64,000 bases of DNA from CAVOJV01 sp963696325. GTDB taxonomy: Bacteria; Pseudomonadota; Gammaproteobacteria; Competibacterales; Competibacteraceae. The notes beneath the pieces are model-generated. The model saw nothing but the letters and a program-made list of their open reading frames with translations. It searched no databases and was not told the origin of the DNA. The stretch is from contig CAVOJV010000015.1 in assembly GCA_963696325.1 (NCBI GenBank), positions 28,707 through 92,706 of the forward strand. The letters run 5' to 3'. Of the stretch, positions 44,372 to 53,903 are shown one piece after another. A program made the translations under genes and the position numbers. Numbering within the stretch: the first letter of the stretch is position 1; each line of letters starts with the position of its first letter.

Positions 44372-44578
44372 ATGCGTAGTGGTACAGTAAAGTGGTTTAG
44401 TGATGAGAAAGGCTTTGGTTTTATTGCCCCGCAGGATGGTGGTGATGACGTTTTTGTGCACCATTCCTCGATCCAAGGCAGCGGTTTCAAAAGCCTCACC
44501 GAAGGGCAGGCTGTGATGTTCGATTCCCAGAAGGGCCCGAAGGGGCTGAGCGCCATAAAGGTAGAATTGACCAACTGA
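44372..44578 (+). CDS. Cold-shock protein (CspA family)
   Basis: A 68-residue single cold-shock domain: GTVKWFSDEKGFGFIAPQDG contains RNP1 (KGFGFI), and DDVFVHHSSIQ is RNP2. It binds single-stranded RNA/DNA as an RNA chaperone. The long upstream leader and the strong terminator just behind make it a monocistronic unit. Confidence 0.95.
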   Translation: MRSGTVKWFSDEKGFGFIAPQDGGDDVFVHHSSIQGSGFKSLTEGQAVMFDSQKGPKGLSAIKVELTN

Positions 44579-44604
44579 TCCCTTAGTTCGGTAAGGCCAT
44601 ACCA

Positions 44605-44640
44605 GTCAAGACCCCGCCCTTAGGTGGGGTCTTGACTTTT
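44605..44640 (+). terminator. Rho-independent terminator of the cold-shock gene
   Basis: gtcaagacccc pairs with ggggtcttgac across a 10-base loop, followed by four T. An 11-bp stem 26 bases after the stop codon. Confidence 0.9.
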
Positions 44641-44893
44641 GAGTCCCTGTGCAGCGGGCTCCGGATACTTCCGGCAAGTACGTCATCAGGTGAGAATTGT
44701 TCCGTCGGTGCTGACGGCTTTACACCTCCAACAGGTCTTCTATCCGAGCCAGAAACTCGCCGTTCTGCTCCGGGGGGATGACCAACATCGCGCGCAAGTG
44801 CGGTTTCAATTCTTTTTGAAAAGGACGGCAAAAGGCGACAGGCGGTCGAGAAAACCTCTATCATCATGGACGCCATTTTCCAAGGACGTCAGC
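44641..44893. other. Spacer before chrA
   Basis: About 250 bases with no convincing gene; an AAGGA motif precedes the chrA start at 44894. Confidence 0.45.
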
Positions 44894-46227
44894 ATGGATA
44901 ATAACAAACCACCTGCTCCTATACCCCTGGGTGAAGCCTGCTGGTACTGGCTCAAGCTTGGCTTTATCGGTTTCGGTGGGCCGGCGGGGCAGATCGGCAT
45001 GATGCATCAGGAACTGGTGGAGCGGCGTCGCTGGATCTCCGAGCGACGGTTTCTGCACGCCCTCAATTACTGCATGATGCTGCCAGGTCCAGAGGCACAG
45101 CAGCTTGCCACCTATCTGGGCTGGCTAATGCATGGCACGCCGGGCGGCATCATCGCCGGCGTATTGTTCGTGCTGCCTTCCCTGTTCATCCTGATCGGGT
45201 TGAGCTGGATATATCTTGCCTTCGGCCAATTGCCGACGGTAGCCGGGATACTGTATGGCATCAAACCGGCGGTGACTGCCGTCGTGATGTTTGCGGCCTG
45301 GCGCATCGGTTCGCGGGCGCTCAGGAATGGTTTGTTGTGGAGTATTGCAGTGGCAGCTTTCTTGGCCATCTCCGTCTTGCGGGTGCCGTTTCCCTCGATC
45401 GTGTTGACCGCTGGGGTGATTGGCTATCTGGCGAGCAGGATCGCCCCTGAAAAATTCAGCGCCAAGAGTGGCCATGACTCGTCCTCCGCTTCCGCAGGCC
45501 CGGCGCTGATTGACGATCATCATGAGCCCCCGCCGCAGGCGCGGTTTAGGTGGCCGCGCTTACTCCGTTTGCTCCTGGTGGGGTTGGCCATTTGGGGGGG
45601 GTCGTGGGTGCGTTGGCATATGGGTTCGGCTGGCAGGGGACCTTGACCCAGATGAGCTGGTTTTTTACCAAGGCGGCGTTGTTGACCTTCGGTGGGGCCT
45701 ACGCGGTGCTGCCCTATGTCTACCAGGGTGCGGTGGAGCAGTACCAGTGGCTGAATGCTGCCCAGATGATCGATGGTTTGGCGCTGGGCGAGACCACGCC
45801 CGGCCCCTTGATTATGGTGGTCGCCTTCGTGGGTTTTGTGGGCGGCTGGAGTCGCGAGCTGTTTGGTTCCGACGACCTGTTTATGGCCGGTAGTGCGGGC
45901 GCGGTGGTGGCGACCCTGGTTACTTTTCTGCCGTCGTTTTTGTTTATCCTGGTCGGCGGGCCGCTGGTGGAAGCCACCCGCGACAATCTGAAATTCACCG
46001 CCCCGCTAGCCGGCATCACCGCGGCGGTCGTGGGTGTGGTGCTGAACCTGGCGCTGTTTTTTGCCTATCATGTCCTGTGGCCGGTCGGGCTGGCGGGGCG
46101 CTTTGAATGGCCGGCTGTCGCCATCGGCGTGGCCGCCTTACTTGCTCTGTTCCGTTACCAGGTTGGGATCATCCCCGTGATCGGTGCCTGCGCCGGGCTG
46201 GGCTGGATGTATTCTCTGGTCGTCTGA
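44894..46227 (+). pseudogene. chrA: Chromate transporter (CHR family), frameshift in a G-run
   Basis: Two homologous halves of a bidomain CHR transporter are clear: WYWLKLGFIGFGGPAGQIGM with LNYCMMLPGPEAQQLATYLG in the first, and WFFTKAALLTFGGAYAVLPY with MIDGLALGETTPGPLIMVVA in the second. The frame breaks in the G8 run at 45594-45601, between the halves; a single-base change restores about 444 residues. CHR proteins export chromate by antiport, although some members serve other anions. Start ATG 44894. Confidence 0.85.
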
Positions 46228-46240
46228 GGGGGAAACTACA

Positions 46241-46492
46241 TTGCAACACAATGATATCATGGCTTTTATAATCGCGCTGGTGGTGACCAGTGGCCTGGCC
46301 TGGGTCATGGTGTACTTCGTGCGGGAACTCTGGCCGATGTTGCCGGGGTGGCTGGCCTTGATCTTGTTCGTCCTGCTGGCGGTCGCGGCTATTGGCTATC
46401 CCATTTATGCTCTGGCCAAGTGGTCGGATCGTTATCTGGCTAGAAGTCGGCAGGGTGGCGGTAAATCTGCGGACAAGAGAAGCGAAGGGTAG
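46241..46492 (+). CDS. Small two-helix membrane protein
   Basis: An 83-residue protein with two hydrophobic segments (IMAFIIALVVTSGLAWVMVY and WLALILFVLLAVAAIGYPIY) and a basic C-terminus. I chose the TTG at 46241, which has GAGGGG about 8 bases upstream; the ATG at 46259 is the alternative. It starts 14 bases after chrA and may belong to that transcript. No known family. Confidence 0.5.
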   Translation: MQHNDIMAFIIALVVTSGLAWVMVYFVRELWPMLPGWLALILFVLLAVAAIGYPIYALAKWSDRYLARSRQGGGKSADKRSEG

Positions 46493-46548
46493 CCCATTGG
46501 CGCGTCGGCACTGTCCATGCCAACTCAGCGGGAGTTTTCCGTATCCTC

Positions 46549-46578
46549 TTGGTAAAGCGCGCCCGGTCGCGCTATACT
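46549..46578 (+). promoter_or_regulatory. Promoter of rhlE
   Basis: TTGGTA (46549-46554), 18-base spacer, TATACT (46573-46578). It implies a leader of roughly 205 nt before the rhlE start. Confidence 0.6.
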
Positions 46579-46790
46579 CCACCCCGAGTTTGTCGCAGCG
46601 CGATCCGGTCTGCGCTCTGAGGTTCTTAGCCGTCCTGTCCGGGACAGCCGCAAACGGGTAATAATTCCCGCGTCCCTCCTACAAACCTGTCGTGGTTCAC
46701 TCTCACAGGCTGTTCCCCGATCATCATCAATGCCTCTGCCTGGACTGGTCTCGTGCACATCGCATGGGCAGGCGGATTCAGGAGTCATAC

Positions 46791-48086
46791 ATGTCTTTTG
46801 CTAACCTCGGCCTCGCGGACGATTTGGTGCGTGCTATCGCTGATCATGGCTATTCGGTGCCTACACCGATTCAGTCCCAGGCCATCCCTGTCGTTCTGGC
46901 TGGACGCGATCTGCTGGCAGCCGCCCAGACCGGCACTGGCAAAACCGCCGCTTTTACCTTGCCGCTTTTACACCGCCTGCAGGCCAGGCGTACCGCCTCT
47001 GTGGCGGACCCGTCCCGCCACCATCTGCGCGCTCTGGTGCTGACGCCCACCCGTGAGCTGGCGGCGCAGGTCTGCGACAGCATGCGCGCCTATGGCCGCC
47101 ATTCTTCCCTGCGCACGGCGGTGGTCTTCGGCGGGGTGGGTATTCAGCCCCAGATCGATACCCTGAGGCGCGGTGTGGATATCCTCGTCGCGACCCCAGG
47201 CCGCCTGCTGGACCACGCTAATCAGAAAACGGTTAACCTGTCGGGCATCGAGATCCTGGTCCTGGACGAGGCGGATCGCATGTTGGACATGGGCTTTATC
47301 CACGACATCCGTCGCGTTCTAGCCATGTTGCCAGCGCGACGGCAAAACCTGTTGTTCTCGGCCACCTTCCCCGACGAGATTCGCAAGCTTGCGGCCGGCC
47401 TGCTGAATGACCCGCAGACCATCGACGTGGCGCCCCGCAATACACCGGCGGAACTTGTCAGCCAGCGTGTACATCTGGTGGACCGCGGTGGCAAGCAGGC
47501 TCTGCTGGTGCACCTGGTGATCTCCGGCGACTGGCGCCAGACACTGGTGTTTACCCGCACCAAGCACGGCGCCAACCGGCTCGCGCAGCAACTGGAGCGG
47601 GATGGTATCAACGCCGTCGCTATCCATGGCAACAAGAGCCAATCCGCGCGCACGCGCGCCCTAGCGGACTTCAAGCAGGGCAAGGTGCGAGTGCTGGTAG
47701 CGACCGACATCGCCGCGCGTGGCATCGACATCGACCAGTTGCCACAGGTGGTCAACTACGAATTGCCCAATGTGCCCGAGGATTATGTCCATCGTATCGG
47801 GCGTACCGGCCGCGCCGGCTCCAGCGGCGAAGCGATTTCGCTGGTCTGCGCCGAGGAGGCCCAATACCTGAAGGATATTCAGCGCCTGCTGGGACGCACC
47901 CTTCCGGCCTCGGTAGTGGACGGCTTCGCGCCGACCACCGCGCGCCATCCGGAGCCTGCGCCCCTACAGCCGCCGCGTTCCAGCCTGCGCCAGGATCCGG
48001 TTCGTAACCAGGGCTACCCCCGGCGTTCCGGTACGCCGCCTCGGCCGCGTTCCGAGCGTCAGACCCAGCGCCGCCGGGCGCCCTGA
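46791..48086 (+). CDS. rhlE: RhlE-like DEAD-box RNA helicase
   Basis: A 431-residue DEAD-box helicase: Q motif SFANLGLADDLVRAIADHGY, Walker A AAAQTGTGKTAAFTLPLLHR, DEAD-box VLDEADRMLDMGF (46791 frame), SAT (LLFSATFPDEIRKLA), and motif VI HRIGRTGRAGSSGEA. The C-terminus is basic and Gln/Arg-rich. It remodels RNA, often under cold conditions. Start ATG 46791; in-frame sequence upstream is not conserved. A cold-shock-type RRM gene follows. Confidence 0.92.
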   Translation: MSFANLGLADDLVRAIADHGYSVPTPIQSQAIPVVLAGRDLLAAAQTGTGKTAAFTLPLLHRLQARRTASVADPSRHHLRALVLTPTRELAAQVCDSMRAYGRHSSLRTAVVFGGVGIQPQIDTLRRGVDILVATPGRLLDHANQKTVNLSGIEILVLDEADRMLDMGFIHDIRRVLAMLPARRQNLLFSATFPDEIRKLAAGLLNDPQTIDVAPRNTPAELVSQRVHLVDRGGKQALLVHLVISGDWRQTLVFTRTKHGANRLAQQLERDGINAVAIHGNKSQSARTRALADFKQGKVRVLVATDIAARGIDIDQLPQVVNYELPNVPEDYVHRIGRTGRAGSSGEAISLVCAEEAQYLKDIQRLLGRTLPASVVDGFAPTTARHPEPAPLQPPRSSLRQDPVRNQGYPRRSGTPPRPRSERQTQRRRAP

Positions 48087-48162
48087 GACTCACTTTGCGG
48101 GGCCGCGAGGCCCTGTAAGGGTATTGTGTCACTAGCCGGTTGATCATCCCAGGAAACCGATC

Positions 48163-48438
48163 ATGAAAAAGATTTTTATTGGCAATTTGCCGGCGGATGC
48201 CACGGAGCAAGAGCTGACCGCGCTATTCTCGGCGCATGGACGTGTGCGTTCGATCCGGTTGGTGCAGGATGTCTTCTCCGGGGCCTGCCGCGGCTTCGGA
48301 TTCATCGAAATGGAAGGGCACGAGGCGCGCGCGGCCATCGGTGCGCTCAACGGGCTGGAACTGCGCGGCAAGCTCCTCAAGGTGAACGAGGAACGTCCCC
48401 AGGACAACAAACACGCCCGTGGCGGGCGCCGCCGCTAG
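48163..48438 (+). CDS. RNA-binding protein with one RRM domain
   Basis: A 91-residue single-RRM protein: RNP2 KIFIGNL and RNP1 CRGFGFIEM, then ALNGLELRGKLLKVNE and a short basic Gly/Arg tail. Such bacterial RRM proteins are frequently induced by cold. It follows rhlE by about 75 bases, so a common cold-response module is plausible. Converges with the YaiI gene with a small overlap. Confidence 0.9.
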   Translation: MKKIFIGNLPADATEQELTALFSAHGRVRSIRLVQDVFSGACRGFGFIEMEGHEARAAIGALNGLELRGKLLKVNEERPQDNKHARGGRRR

Positions 48439-48941
48439 CCGCCGCGGCGTTTCGCCAGCCAACGGTCCAGGCTGTTGGCGAAGGCCTGCTTGTCGCGCTC
48501 GCCATAGGGGGGCGGGCCGCCCCTGATCTCGCCGGTTGAGCGCAGCTCATCCATCAGGTTGCGCATGGCCAGCCGCTCGCGGATGTTGTGTTCCGTGTAA
48601 AGCTCGCCGCGCGGGTTGAGCGCGGGCACGCCGCGTTCAACCAGGCCCGCCGCTAGGGGAATATCGGCGGTGATGACGAGGTCTTCGTCGGTTGCCTGCT
48701 GCAACAGATAGTGGTCCGCTACGTCAAAGCCCTGACTTACCTGTACTGCGTTGATGAGACGCGAGGGTGGTGTGCGCAGCGGGCGGTTGGCGACCAGCGT
48801 GACCGGTACGCTCAGCCGTTTGGAGGCTCGGAATACGATCTCCTTGACCGGACCCGGACAGGCGTCTGCGTCGATCCAGATTTTCAACCGAGGCAGGCTA
48901 TCAGGCACGCGCTTACTCAAATGCGTTGACATATCGAGCAT
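48435..48941 (-). CDS. YaiI/YqxD family protein (DUF188)
   Basis: A DUF188 protein of about 168 residues: KIWIDADACPGPVKEIVF, SVPVTLVANRPLRTPPSRLI, VVITADIPLAAGLVERGVPA-like stretch and NIRERLAMRNLMDELRSTGE. The conserved acidic residues in IDADACP are visible. The DUF188 fold resembles PIN-type nucleases, but no function is established. The ATG at 48941 or that at 48932 is the likely start; a longer frame upstream is not conserved. Confidence 0.85.
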   Translation of the reverse strand: MLDMSTHLSKRVPDSLPRLKIWIDADACPGPVKEIVFRASKRLSVPVTLVANRPLRTPPSRLINAVQVSQGFDVADHYLLQQATDEDLVITADIPLAAGLVERGVPALNPRGELYTEHNIRERLAMRNLMDELRSTGEIRGGPPPYGERDKQAFANSLDRWLAKRRGG

Positions 48942-49022
48942 TGTAGCCACTAATAAGTTATCGCATTCTGTTTTTGTGCAAGACTTACGTTGAATGATCC
49001 CCGGTAACCCTTTTTCGAGCAC

Positions 49023-49967
49023 ATGACGATGTGGACAGACCTGGGTATCAGCGTGTTGAACGGTATGTTCGGCGATTATCTGCGCGATCGTGGGAACGGG
49101 CTTGCCATCGACATGGCTTTCTACCATCGGAACCGTCCGCTGCCGTTAACGGCGGAGAGCCTGTACCAAGCGCACCCGCACCCTACCACCAAACTCTGCA
49201 TTTTGCTGCATGGCCTCGGCTGCAATGAAGGCGTGTGGGCATTTCGGGACGCCGCGCAACGCTATCCTGAGACCTCTTACGGGACGCTGCTCCAGAAAGA
49301 ATTAGGCTATACGCCATTTTACGTGCGCTACAACACAGGACTGCCGATTGCGGAAAACGGCAAGGGCCTGGCGGCCTTGCTCGATGATCTCCTCGCCTGC
49401 TATCCGGTGGGCATCGCTGAGATCGTGTTGATCGGCCATAGCATGGGCGGTCTGGTACTGCGCAGCGCCTGCCATTATGGAACCCAGCGCCAATCCCCCT
49501 GGGTCGGCAAGCTTGGGCGGGCATTTTACCTGGGTACCCCGCATGACGGCGCCGACCTTGAAAAACTGGGTCATGTGGCTACCGCGGTACTGCACGCGGT
49601 GCCCAACCCCATCACCCGCCTGATCGGTACTATCCTGAATCAGCGCAGCCAGGGGGTGAAGGATTTACGATCCGGCAGGTTGCTGGACGATGCTCCGGAC
49701 ACCCTGGGGCCGAACGGCGAGCCAACCGTTCCTTGGCTGGCGAGCGCGCATCATTACCTGATCGTGGGAACACTCACCAGGGACTCGCAACATGTGGCGG
49801 CCCGGCTCTTTGGGGATGCCCTGGTCCGGCCACCCCAGGACAGTACCTTCAGGCCGGGCGCGAACGTGAAGCTGTTCCGGAGGATGCATCACCTCAAGTT
49901 GGCCCATGATCCGAGGGTCTATCGGCAGATCAAGCGCTGGTGTGGCAGCGATTTAAAGAGGAGTTGA
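49023..49967 (+). CDS. Alpha/beta hydrolase (lipase / PGAP1-like)
   Basis: A 314-residue hydrolase with the nucleophile elbow IGHSMGGLVLRSAC (GxSxG), an oxyanion strand LCILLHGLGCNEGVWAF, YLGTPHDGADLEKLGH and a late MHHLKLAHDP that may supply the catalytic His. No signal peptide, so probably cytoplasmic. The fold is that of PGAP1-like/triacylglycerol lipases; substrate unknown. The next small gene begins 3 bases downstream. Confidence 0.8.
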   Translation: MTMWTDLGISVLNGMFGDYLRDRGNGLAIDMAFYHRNRPLPLTAESLYQAHPHPTTKLCILLHGLGCNEGVWAFRDAAQRYPETSYGTLLQKELGYTPFYVRYNTGLPIAENGKGLAALLDDLLACYPVGIAEIVLIGHSMGGLVLRSACHYGTQRQSPWVGKLGRAFYLGTPHDGADLEKLGHVATAVLHAVPNPITRLIGTILNQRSQGVKDLRSGRLLDDAPDTLGPNGEPTVPWLASAHHYLIVGTLTRDSQHVAARLFGDALVRPPQDSTFRPGANVKLFRRMHHLKLAHDPRVYRQIKRWCGSDLKRS

Positions 49968-49970
49968 ACG

Positions 49971-50390
49971 ATGTCAAGGCTATCCCTGCAGCAGGCCAGA
50001 GGTCTGAAGGATCTCATCCAGGAGACGGTTGAAGCGGGTGCGAGTGCGATCGAGAAAGTTCATCAGGATATCGCGTGCCAGCCGTTTGCGGTGTTGAAAA
50101 AAATCAACGTCATCGCGGTGCCCGTGCAGGCGATCGAAACCGTCCACCAGACGATCACCGGCGGCGTCTATACTTCCGTTCGCACGGTCAATCGGATTGC
50201 CGGCGCCCTGGCGACGCAGGTGTTGGACCGGCTGGAAGAGCATGGAGATACTACTGACGGTTCGCAAGCTGGCGGGCCAGCAGGTGAGGACCCTCAATAT
50301 CCCGCTGACGGTTCGCAAGCTGGCGGGCCAACAGGTGAGGACCCTCAATATCCCGCCGTCAACGCGCCCCGGCGGCGGGTATCCGAATAG
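49971..50390 (+). CDS. Hypothetical protein with a duplicated 17-residue C-terminal repeat
   Basis: A 139-residue protein: helical start RLSLQQARGLKDLIQETVEA and IEKVHQDIACQPFAVLKKIN, then VHQTITGGVYTSVRTVNRIA. The tail holds two copies of DGSQAGGPAGEDPQYPA encoded by an almost perfect 51-bp tandem repeat. It overlaps the 3' end of ggt on the other strand by 46 bases. The helical core resembles a phasin-like or membrane-associated helical bundle; not recognised. Confidence 0.6.
   Translation: MSRLSLQQARGLKDLIQETVEAGASAIEKVHQDIACQPFAVLKKINVIAVPVQAIETVHQTITGGVYTSVRTVNRIAGALATQVLDRLEEHGDTTDGSQAGGPAGEDPQYPADGSQAGGPTGEDPQYPAVNAPRRRVSE
50254..50355 (+). repeat. Two tandem 51-bp repeats
   Basis: Copies at 50254-50304 and 50305-50355 differ at a single base (gcc agc agg against gcc aac agg). 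The length is a multiple of three, so the coding frame is kept. Confidence 0.95.
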
Positions 50391-52123
50391 CCATACAATC
50401 CCCAGGGCATGCGCACGATGCTCTGGGTACTGCCCATGGTGTCCTTGACCGCCACCTTGTGCCCCAGCGCCTCCAGCAGGCGCAGCGTGTCCGGGCTCAA
50501 ACCTTCCTCGACCCGCAGTTCATCCGGCAGCCACTGATGGTGAATGCGCGGCGCGATAGTCGCCTCGGCGATGTTCATGCCGTGGTCGATCACGTTCATG
50601 ACGAGCTGCAAGACCGTGGTGATGATGCGGCTGCCGCCCGGGCTGCCGGTGACCAGGAGGGGCTGGCCATCCTTGAATACCAGGGTTGGCGTCATGGAAC
50701 TCAGCGGGCGTTTGCCCGGCCCCACCGCGTTGGCTTCACCGCCGATCAGCCCAAACGCATTGGGCACGCCGGGTTTGGCGGAAAAATCGTCCATCTCGTT
50801 ATTCAATAAAACACCCGTGCCGGCGGCGGTGATGCCGGAGCCATAGTCAAGATTCAGGGTGTAGGTGGTGGCGACCACGTTGCCATCCTTGTCCATCACC
50901 GAGTAATGGGTAGTCTGACCGCCCTCGTAGAGCAGGGGCTTGCCGGGTTTGATCTCGGCGGCCGGGCGGGCATGATCGACATCGATGCGCTTGACCAGTT
51001 CGGCGGCGTATTGTTTGGAGGTAAGCCCCTTGACGGGGACTTGCGCAAAGCCGGGGTCGCCTAGGTATTCGCTGCGGTCGGCATACGCCAGCTTCATGGC
51101 CTCGGCCATGCGGTGGAGGGTGGCAGCACTGTTGTGGCCGAGTTCCTTGAGCGGATAGTTTTCCAGAATGTTGAGGAGCTGGATCAGGTGAACGCCGCCG
51201 GAACTGGGCGGCGGCATGGAGACGATTTCGTAGCCTCGATAATTGCCGCGCACCGGTTCGCGGATCACGGGCTGATAATTCCTAAGGTCGGCCGCCGTGA
51301 TCAGGCCGCCGTTGGCACTCATGTCGGCAGCGATTTTCCGGGCGATATCACCCTCGTAAAAAGCCTTGGCGCCCTGTTCGGCGATTACCCGCAGCGAGAC
51401 CGCCAGGTCGTGTTGAATCAGGGTCTCGCCGGGTTCATAGGCAACGCCGCCGGGTTTGAAAAAGATCTTCATGCTGGCGGGCCAGGGGCTCATGCGTTCC
51501 CTGGCGGCTTTTAGCGAGTCGGCGAGTCCCTCGCCGATGGCAAAGCCTTCCTCGGCAAGCCTGATGGCCGGCGCCATGACCGCCTTCAGCGGCAGGGTGC
51601 CGTAGTGTTCCAGTGCCAGCACCAAACCAGCCACGGTGCCGGGCACGCCAGCCGACAGGTAGCTAAAGCGGGCGCGCCGCTCATCCATGTTGCCTTGTGC
51701 GTCCAGATACATGTCGCGGCCGGCCGCGGCCGGCGCCGTTTCCCGGAAATCGAGTGCCGTGGTTTCCTTGCGCTTGGCGCTGTGAATCAACATGAAACCG
51801 CCGCCGCCCAGATTGCCAGCCCGCGGCAAGGTCACCGCCAGGGCGAAGCCGACGGCCACGCCCGCATCCACGGCGTTGCCGCCTTGCTTGAGGATATCCA
51901 GCCCTACCTGGGTCGCCAACGCTTCCTGGGTCGCCACCATGCCGTGGGTAGCGAAGACCGGATGGACGATATCGCGTTCGCTGAAGATGACCGTGGCGGC
52001 CGGCTGGGCTGGAACCGCGGCAGACAGAGTGATCGCGAGGGCCGCCAGCACGGCGAGCGCCAGCCGGGCGATCGGGGAGTGACGCGTGCGAGCAGTATTG
52101 ATTGGTCCGACGACATGCAACAT
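50345..52123 (-). CDS. ggt: Gamma-glutamyltransferase
   Basis: A 592-residue precursor: signal peptide (RLALAVLAALAITLSAAVPA), ILKQGGNAVDAGVAVGFALA, VKAVMAPAIRLAEEGF-like region, and the self-cleavage site with the nucleophilic Thr in GGQTTHYSVMDKDGNVVATT, then LLNNEMDDFSAKPG and GSPGGSRIITT. It cleaves glutathione gamma-glutamyl bonds in the periplasm. It overlaps the preceding small gene at its 3' end. Confidence 0.95.
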   Translation of the reverse strand: MLHVVGPINTARTRHSPIARLALAVLAALAITLSAAVPAQPAATVIFSERDIVHPVFATHGMVATQEALATQVGLDILKQGGNAVDAGVAVGFALAVTLPRAGNLGGGGFMLIHSAKRKETTALDFRETAPAAAGRDMYLDAQGNMDERRARFSYLSAGVPGTVAGLVLALEHYGTLPLKAVMAPAIRLAEEGFAIGEGLADSLKAARERMSPWPASMKIFFKPGGVAYEPGETLIQHDLAVSLRVIAEQGAKAFYEGDIARKIAADMSANGGLITAADLRNYQPVIREPVRGNYRGYEIVSMPPPSSGGVHLIQLLNILENYPLKELGHNSAATLHRMAEAMKLAYADRSEYLGDPGFAQVPVKGLTSKQYAAELVKRIDVDHARPAAEIKPGKPLLYEGGQTTHYSVMDKDGNVVATTYTLNLDYGSGITAAGTGVLLNNEMDDFSAKPGVPNAFGLIGGEANAVGPGKRPLSSMTPTLVFKDGQPLLVTGSPGGSRIITTVLQLVMNVIDHGMNIAEATIAPRIHHQWLPDELRVEEGLSPDTLRLLEALGHKVAVKDTMGSTQSIVRMPWGLYGYSDTRRRGALTAGY

Positions 52124-52224
52124 GATGAGCCCTCGCGTTAAAAAGTAACCCGGAACTTAGGCGTCTACAGAATGGTTTCTGCCATGCCAGCCCGGTGACG
52201 GCAACTGCAATAGGAGGAATGAGG

Positions 52225-52998
52225 GTGTGGGGTTTCCAGTCCTGGCGGCGGCGGCGCGTGTTGCGACGGGTACGGCTGCCCGCCGATCTCTGGCAGGCGG
52301 TCCTGGCGGACCTGCCGGTGCTGGCGGGTTTGAGCGCGGACGAACGGACGCGGCTGCGGGAACTGGTCATTCTGTTCCTGCATGAGAAGTCCCTCCACGC
52401 GGCGGGCGGACTGGAACTCACCCAAATCATGCGCCTGCACATCGCCACCCGGGCCTGTCTGCCTATTCTCAATCTGGGGCTGGACTATTACCGCGGCTGG
52501 GTCTCGGTGATCGTCTATCCAGACAGTTTCCTGGTACAGCATCAGTATATCGATGCCGCCGGTGTGGTGCACAACGAACGCCGTCTGCGGGCCGGGGAAG
52601 CCTGGGAACGCGGCCCGCTGATTCTGTCCTGGGCGGACGTCGCCCAGACTTTTCCGGGTGAGGGCGTCAACGTGGTGATACATGAATGCGCCCACAAGCT
52701 GGACATGCTGACCGGGACGGTGAATGGCCTGCCGCCCCTGCATCCCGGTATGCCAGTCACGGCCTGGGCGCAGGCGTTTACCGCTGCCTACGAAGATCTT
52801 TGCGGGCGCGTGGAGGAGAATCTGGACACCGCCATCAACCCCTATGCCAGCGATAGCCCGGCTGAGTTCTTCGCTGTGGCGAGCGAAGCCTTTTTCGAGA
52901 TTCCACGGCTGTTGCAAGCCGTCTATCCAGCGGTTTACGAGCAGTTGAAGGCTTTCTACCGCCAGGACCCTGGTGCGCGGATGGCGCGGCCTTGCTGA
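52225..52998 (+). CDS. mtfA: MtfA-like zinc peptidase (Mlc titration factor A)
   Basis: A 257-residue MtfA: GLSADERTRLRELVILFLHE, MRLHIATRACLPILNLGLDY, and the zinc motif NVVIHECAHKLDML (HExxH) with the downstream acidic ligand in NPYASDSPAEFFAVASEAFF. In E. coli MtfA binds the repressor Mlc and has peptidase activity. I prefer the GTG at 52225 because AGGAGG lies 7 bases upstream; the ATG at 52219 would be too close to it. Confidence 0.9.
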   Translation: MWGFQSWRRRRVLRRVRLPADLWQAVLADLPVLAGLSADERTRLRELVILFLHEKSLHAAGGLELTQIMRLHIATRACLPILNLGLDYYRGWVSVIVYPDSFLVQHQYIDAAGVVHNERRLRAGEAWERGPLILSWADVAQTFPGEGVNVVIHECAHKLDMLTGTVNGLPPLHPGMPVTAWAQAFTAAYEDLCGRVEENLDTAINPYASDSPAEFFAVASEAFFEIPRLLQAVYPAVYEQLKAFYRQDPGARMARPC

Positions 52999-53029
52999 AA
53001 CCATCTCGCGTGGGTTCATCGGGTCGTTG

Positions 53030-53902
53030 CTACCCGCGCCTGACCAGTTCCGCATTGCCGGACTGCACATCAGGATGAAATTTAATCCACAGCGGCGTCC
53101 AGCCGTGCTTGAGATTCTCGACTGCGCCCGTTCCAGGTTCCGCCCTGTTCCTTGTCTGCCGCGATCACCACCGCCGCATCGGCCAGGCAGTAAATGTATT
53201 TATTGCGCGCCATGGCGTTGCCGACATCAAAACCTGCCTCCGGATTGAAGGGCGAGATCAGCGCCAGATTGCCGTTCATCAGACTGGGGCGAAAGCGGGC
53301 CGAGGTCGCAGCGCGCAGCAGACTGTCCGCCAGTACGCCGACCACCGTGCCTTCCTGCGCCAGCGCCCCCACCATTGCGTTCTCATCAACGCCCCGTGCG
53401 CCCCCGGAAATAATCGACAATCCCTGCAGCGCCGCTTGACTTCCCATCCGACTGGTCAACACCAAATCCTCGGGACTGGCGTGGCGCGAACCGATTACCG
53501 CGATTCCGCCCTGATCCAGCAGCCGGCGATTACCGCAACCAAACAGGACCGGGGGAGAAAGCGCCGAAGCTGCTTTTTCAGGCGTCCGGGATAATCAACA
53601 TCGGCCCGAATCAGAATCCAGAGACCGGCGCGCTGCCACTTTTCCATGGCTAAGCCGAGTGCGCCGGCGCGATTCAGCAGCTTCTCAACCCGCTCCACCG
53701 TCACCGTGCGATCAGTCCAGCCTTCCAGTAACCGAGCGGGTTCACCACGCAACAGCATTTCCGGGGCAATCTCGTGTTCCTTAAGCCAGCGCGCAAATCG
53801 TCCCCATTCCGTCGGCGACAAAGGACGCGGTTCCTCGCCGGTCACCCGGGAAAAGTAGACGGTCAACAACAAAATCGCCTGCGCCTGTGGATGCAAGTCC
53901 AT
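53030..53902 (-). pseudogene. DprA/SMF-like protein (SLOG fold), two frameshifts
   Basis: Starts MDLHPQAQAILLLTVYFSRV and, after a one-base break near 53550, reads VLFGCGNRRLLDQGGIAVIG with GSRHASPEDLVLTSRMG, ISGGARGVDENAMVGALAQE and NKYIYCLADAAVVIAADKEQ, the DprA/SMF Rossmann core. A second break near 53115 gives AVENLKHGWTPLWIKFHPD and a stop at 53030. DprA proteins bind single-stranded DNA and load RecA; SLOG relatives act in nucleotide-based conflict systems. Its ATG is one base after the stop of the phosphoribosyltransferase, so the two are coupled. Confidence 0.75.
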
Positions 53903-53903
53903 C

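Noticed and set aside
45594..45601. Programmed frameshift in chrA
   Set aside because: CHR transporters are normally one continuous frame and the break is in a plain G8 run; a miscall or mutation is simpler.
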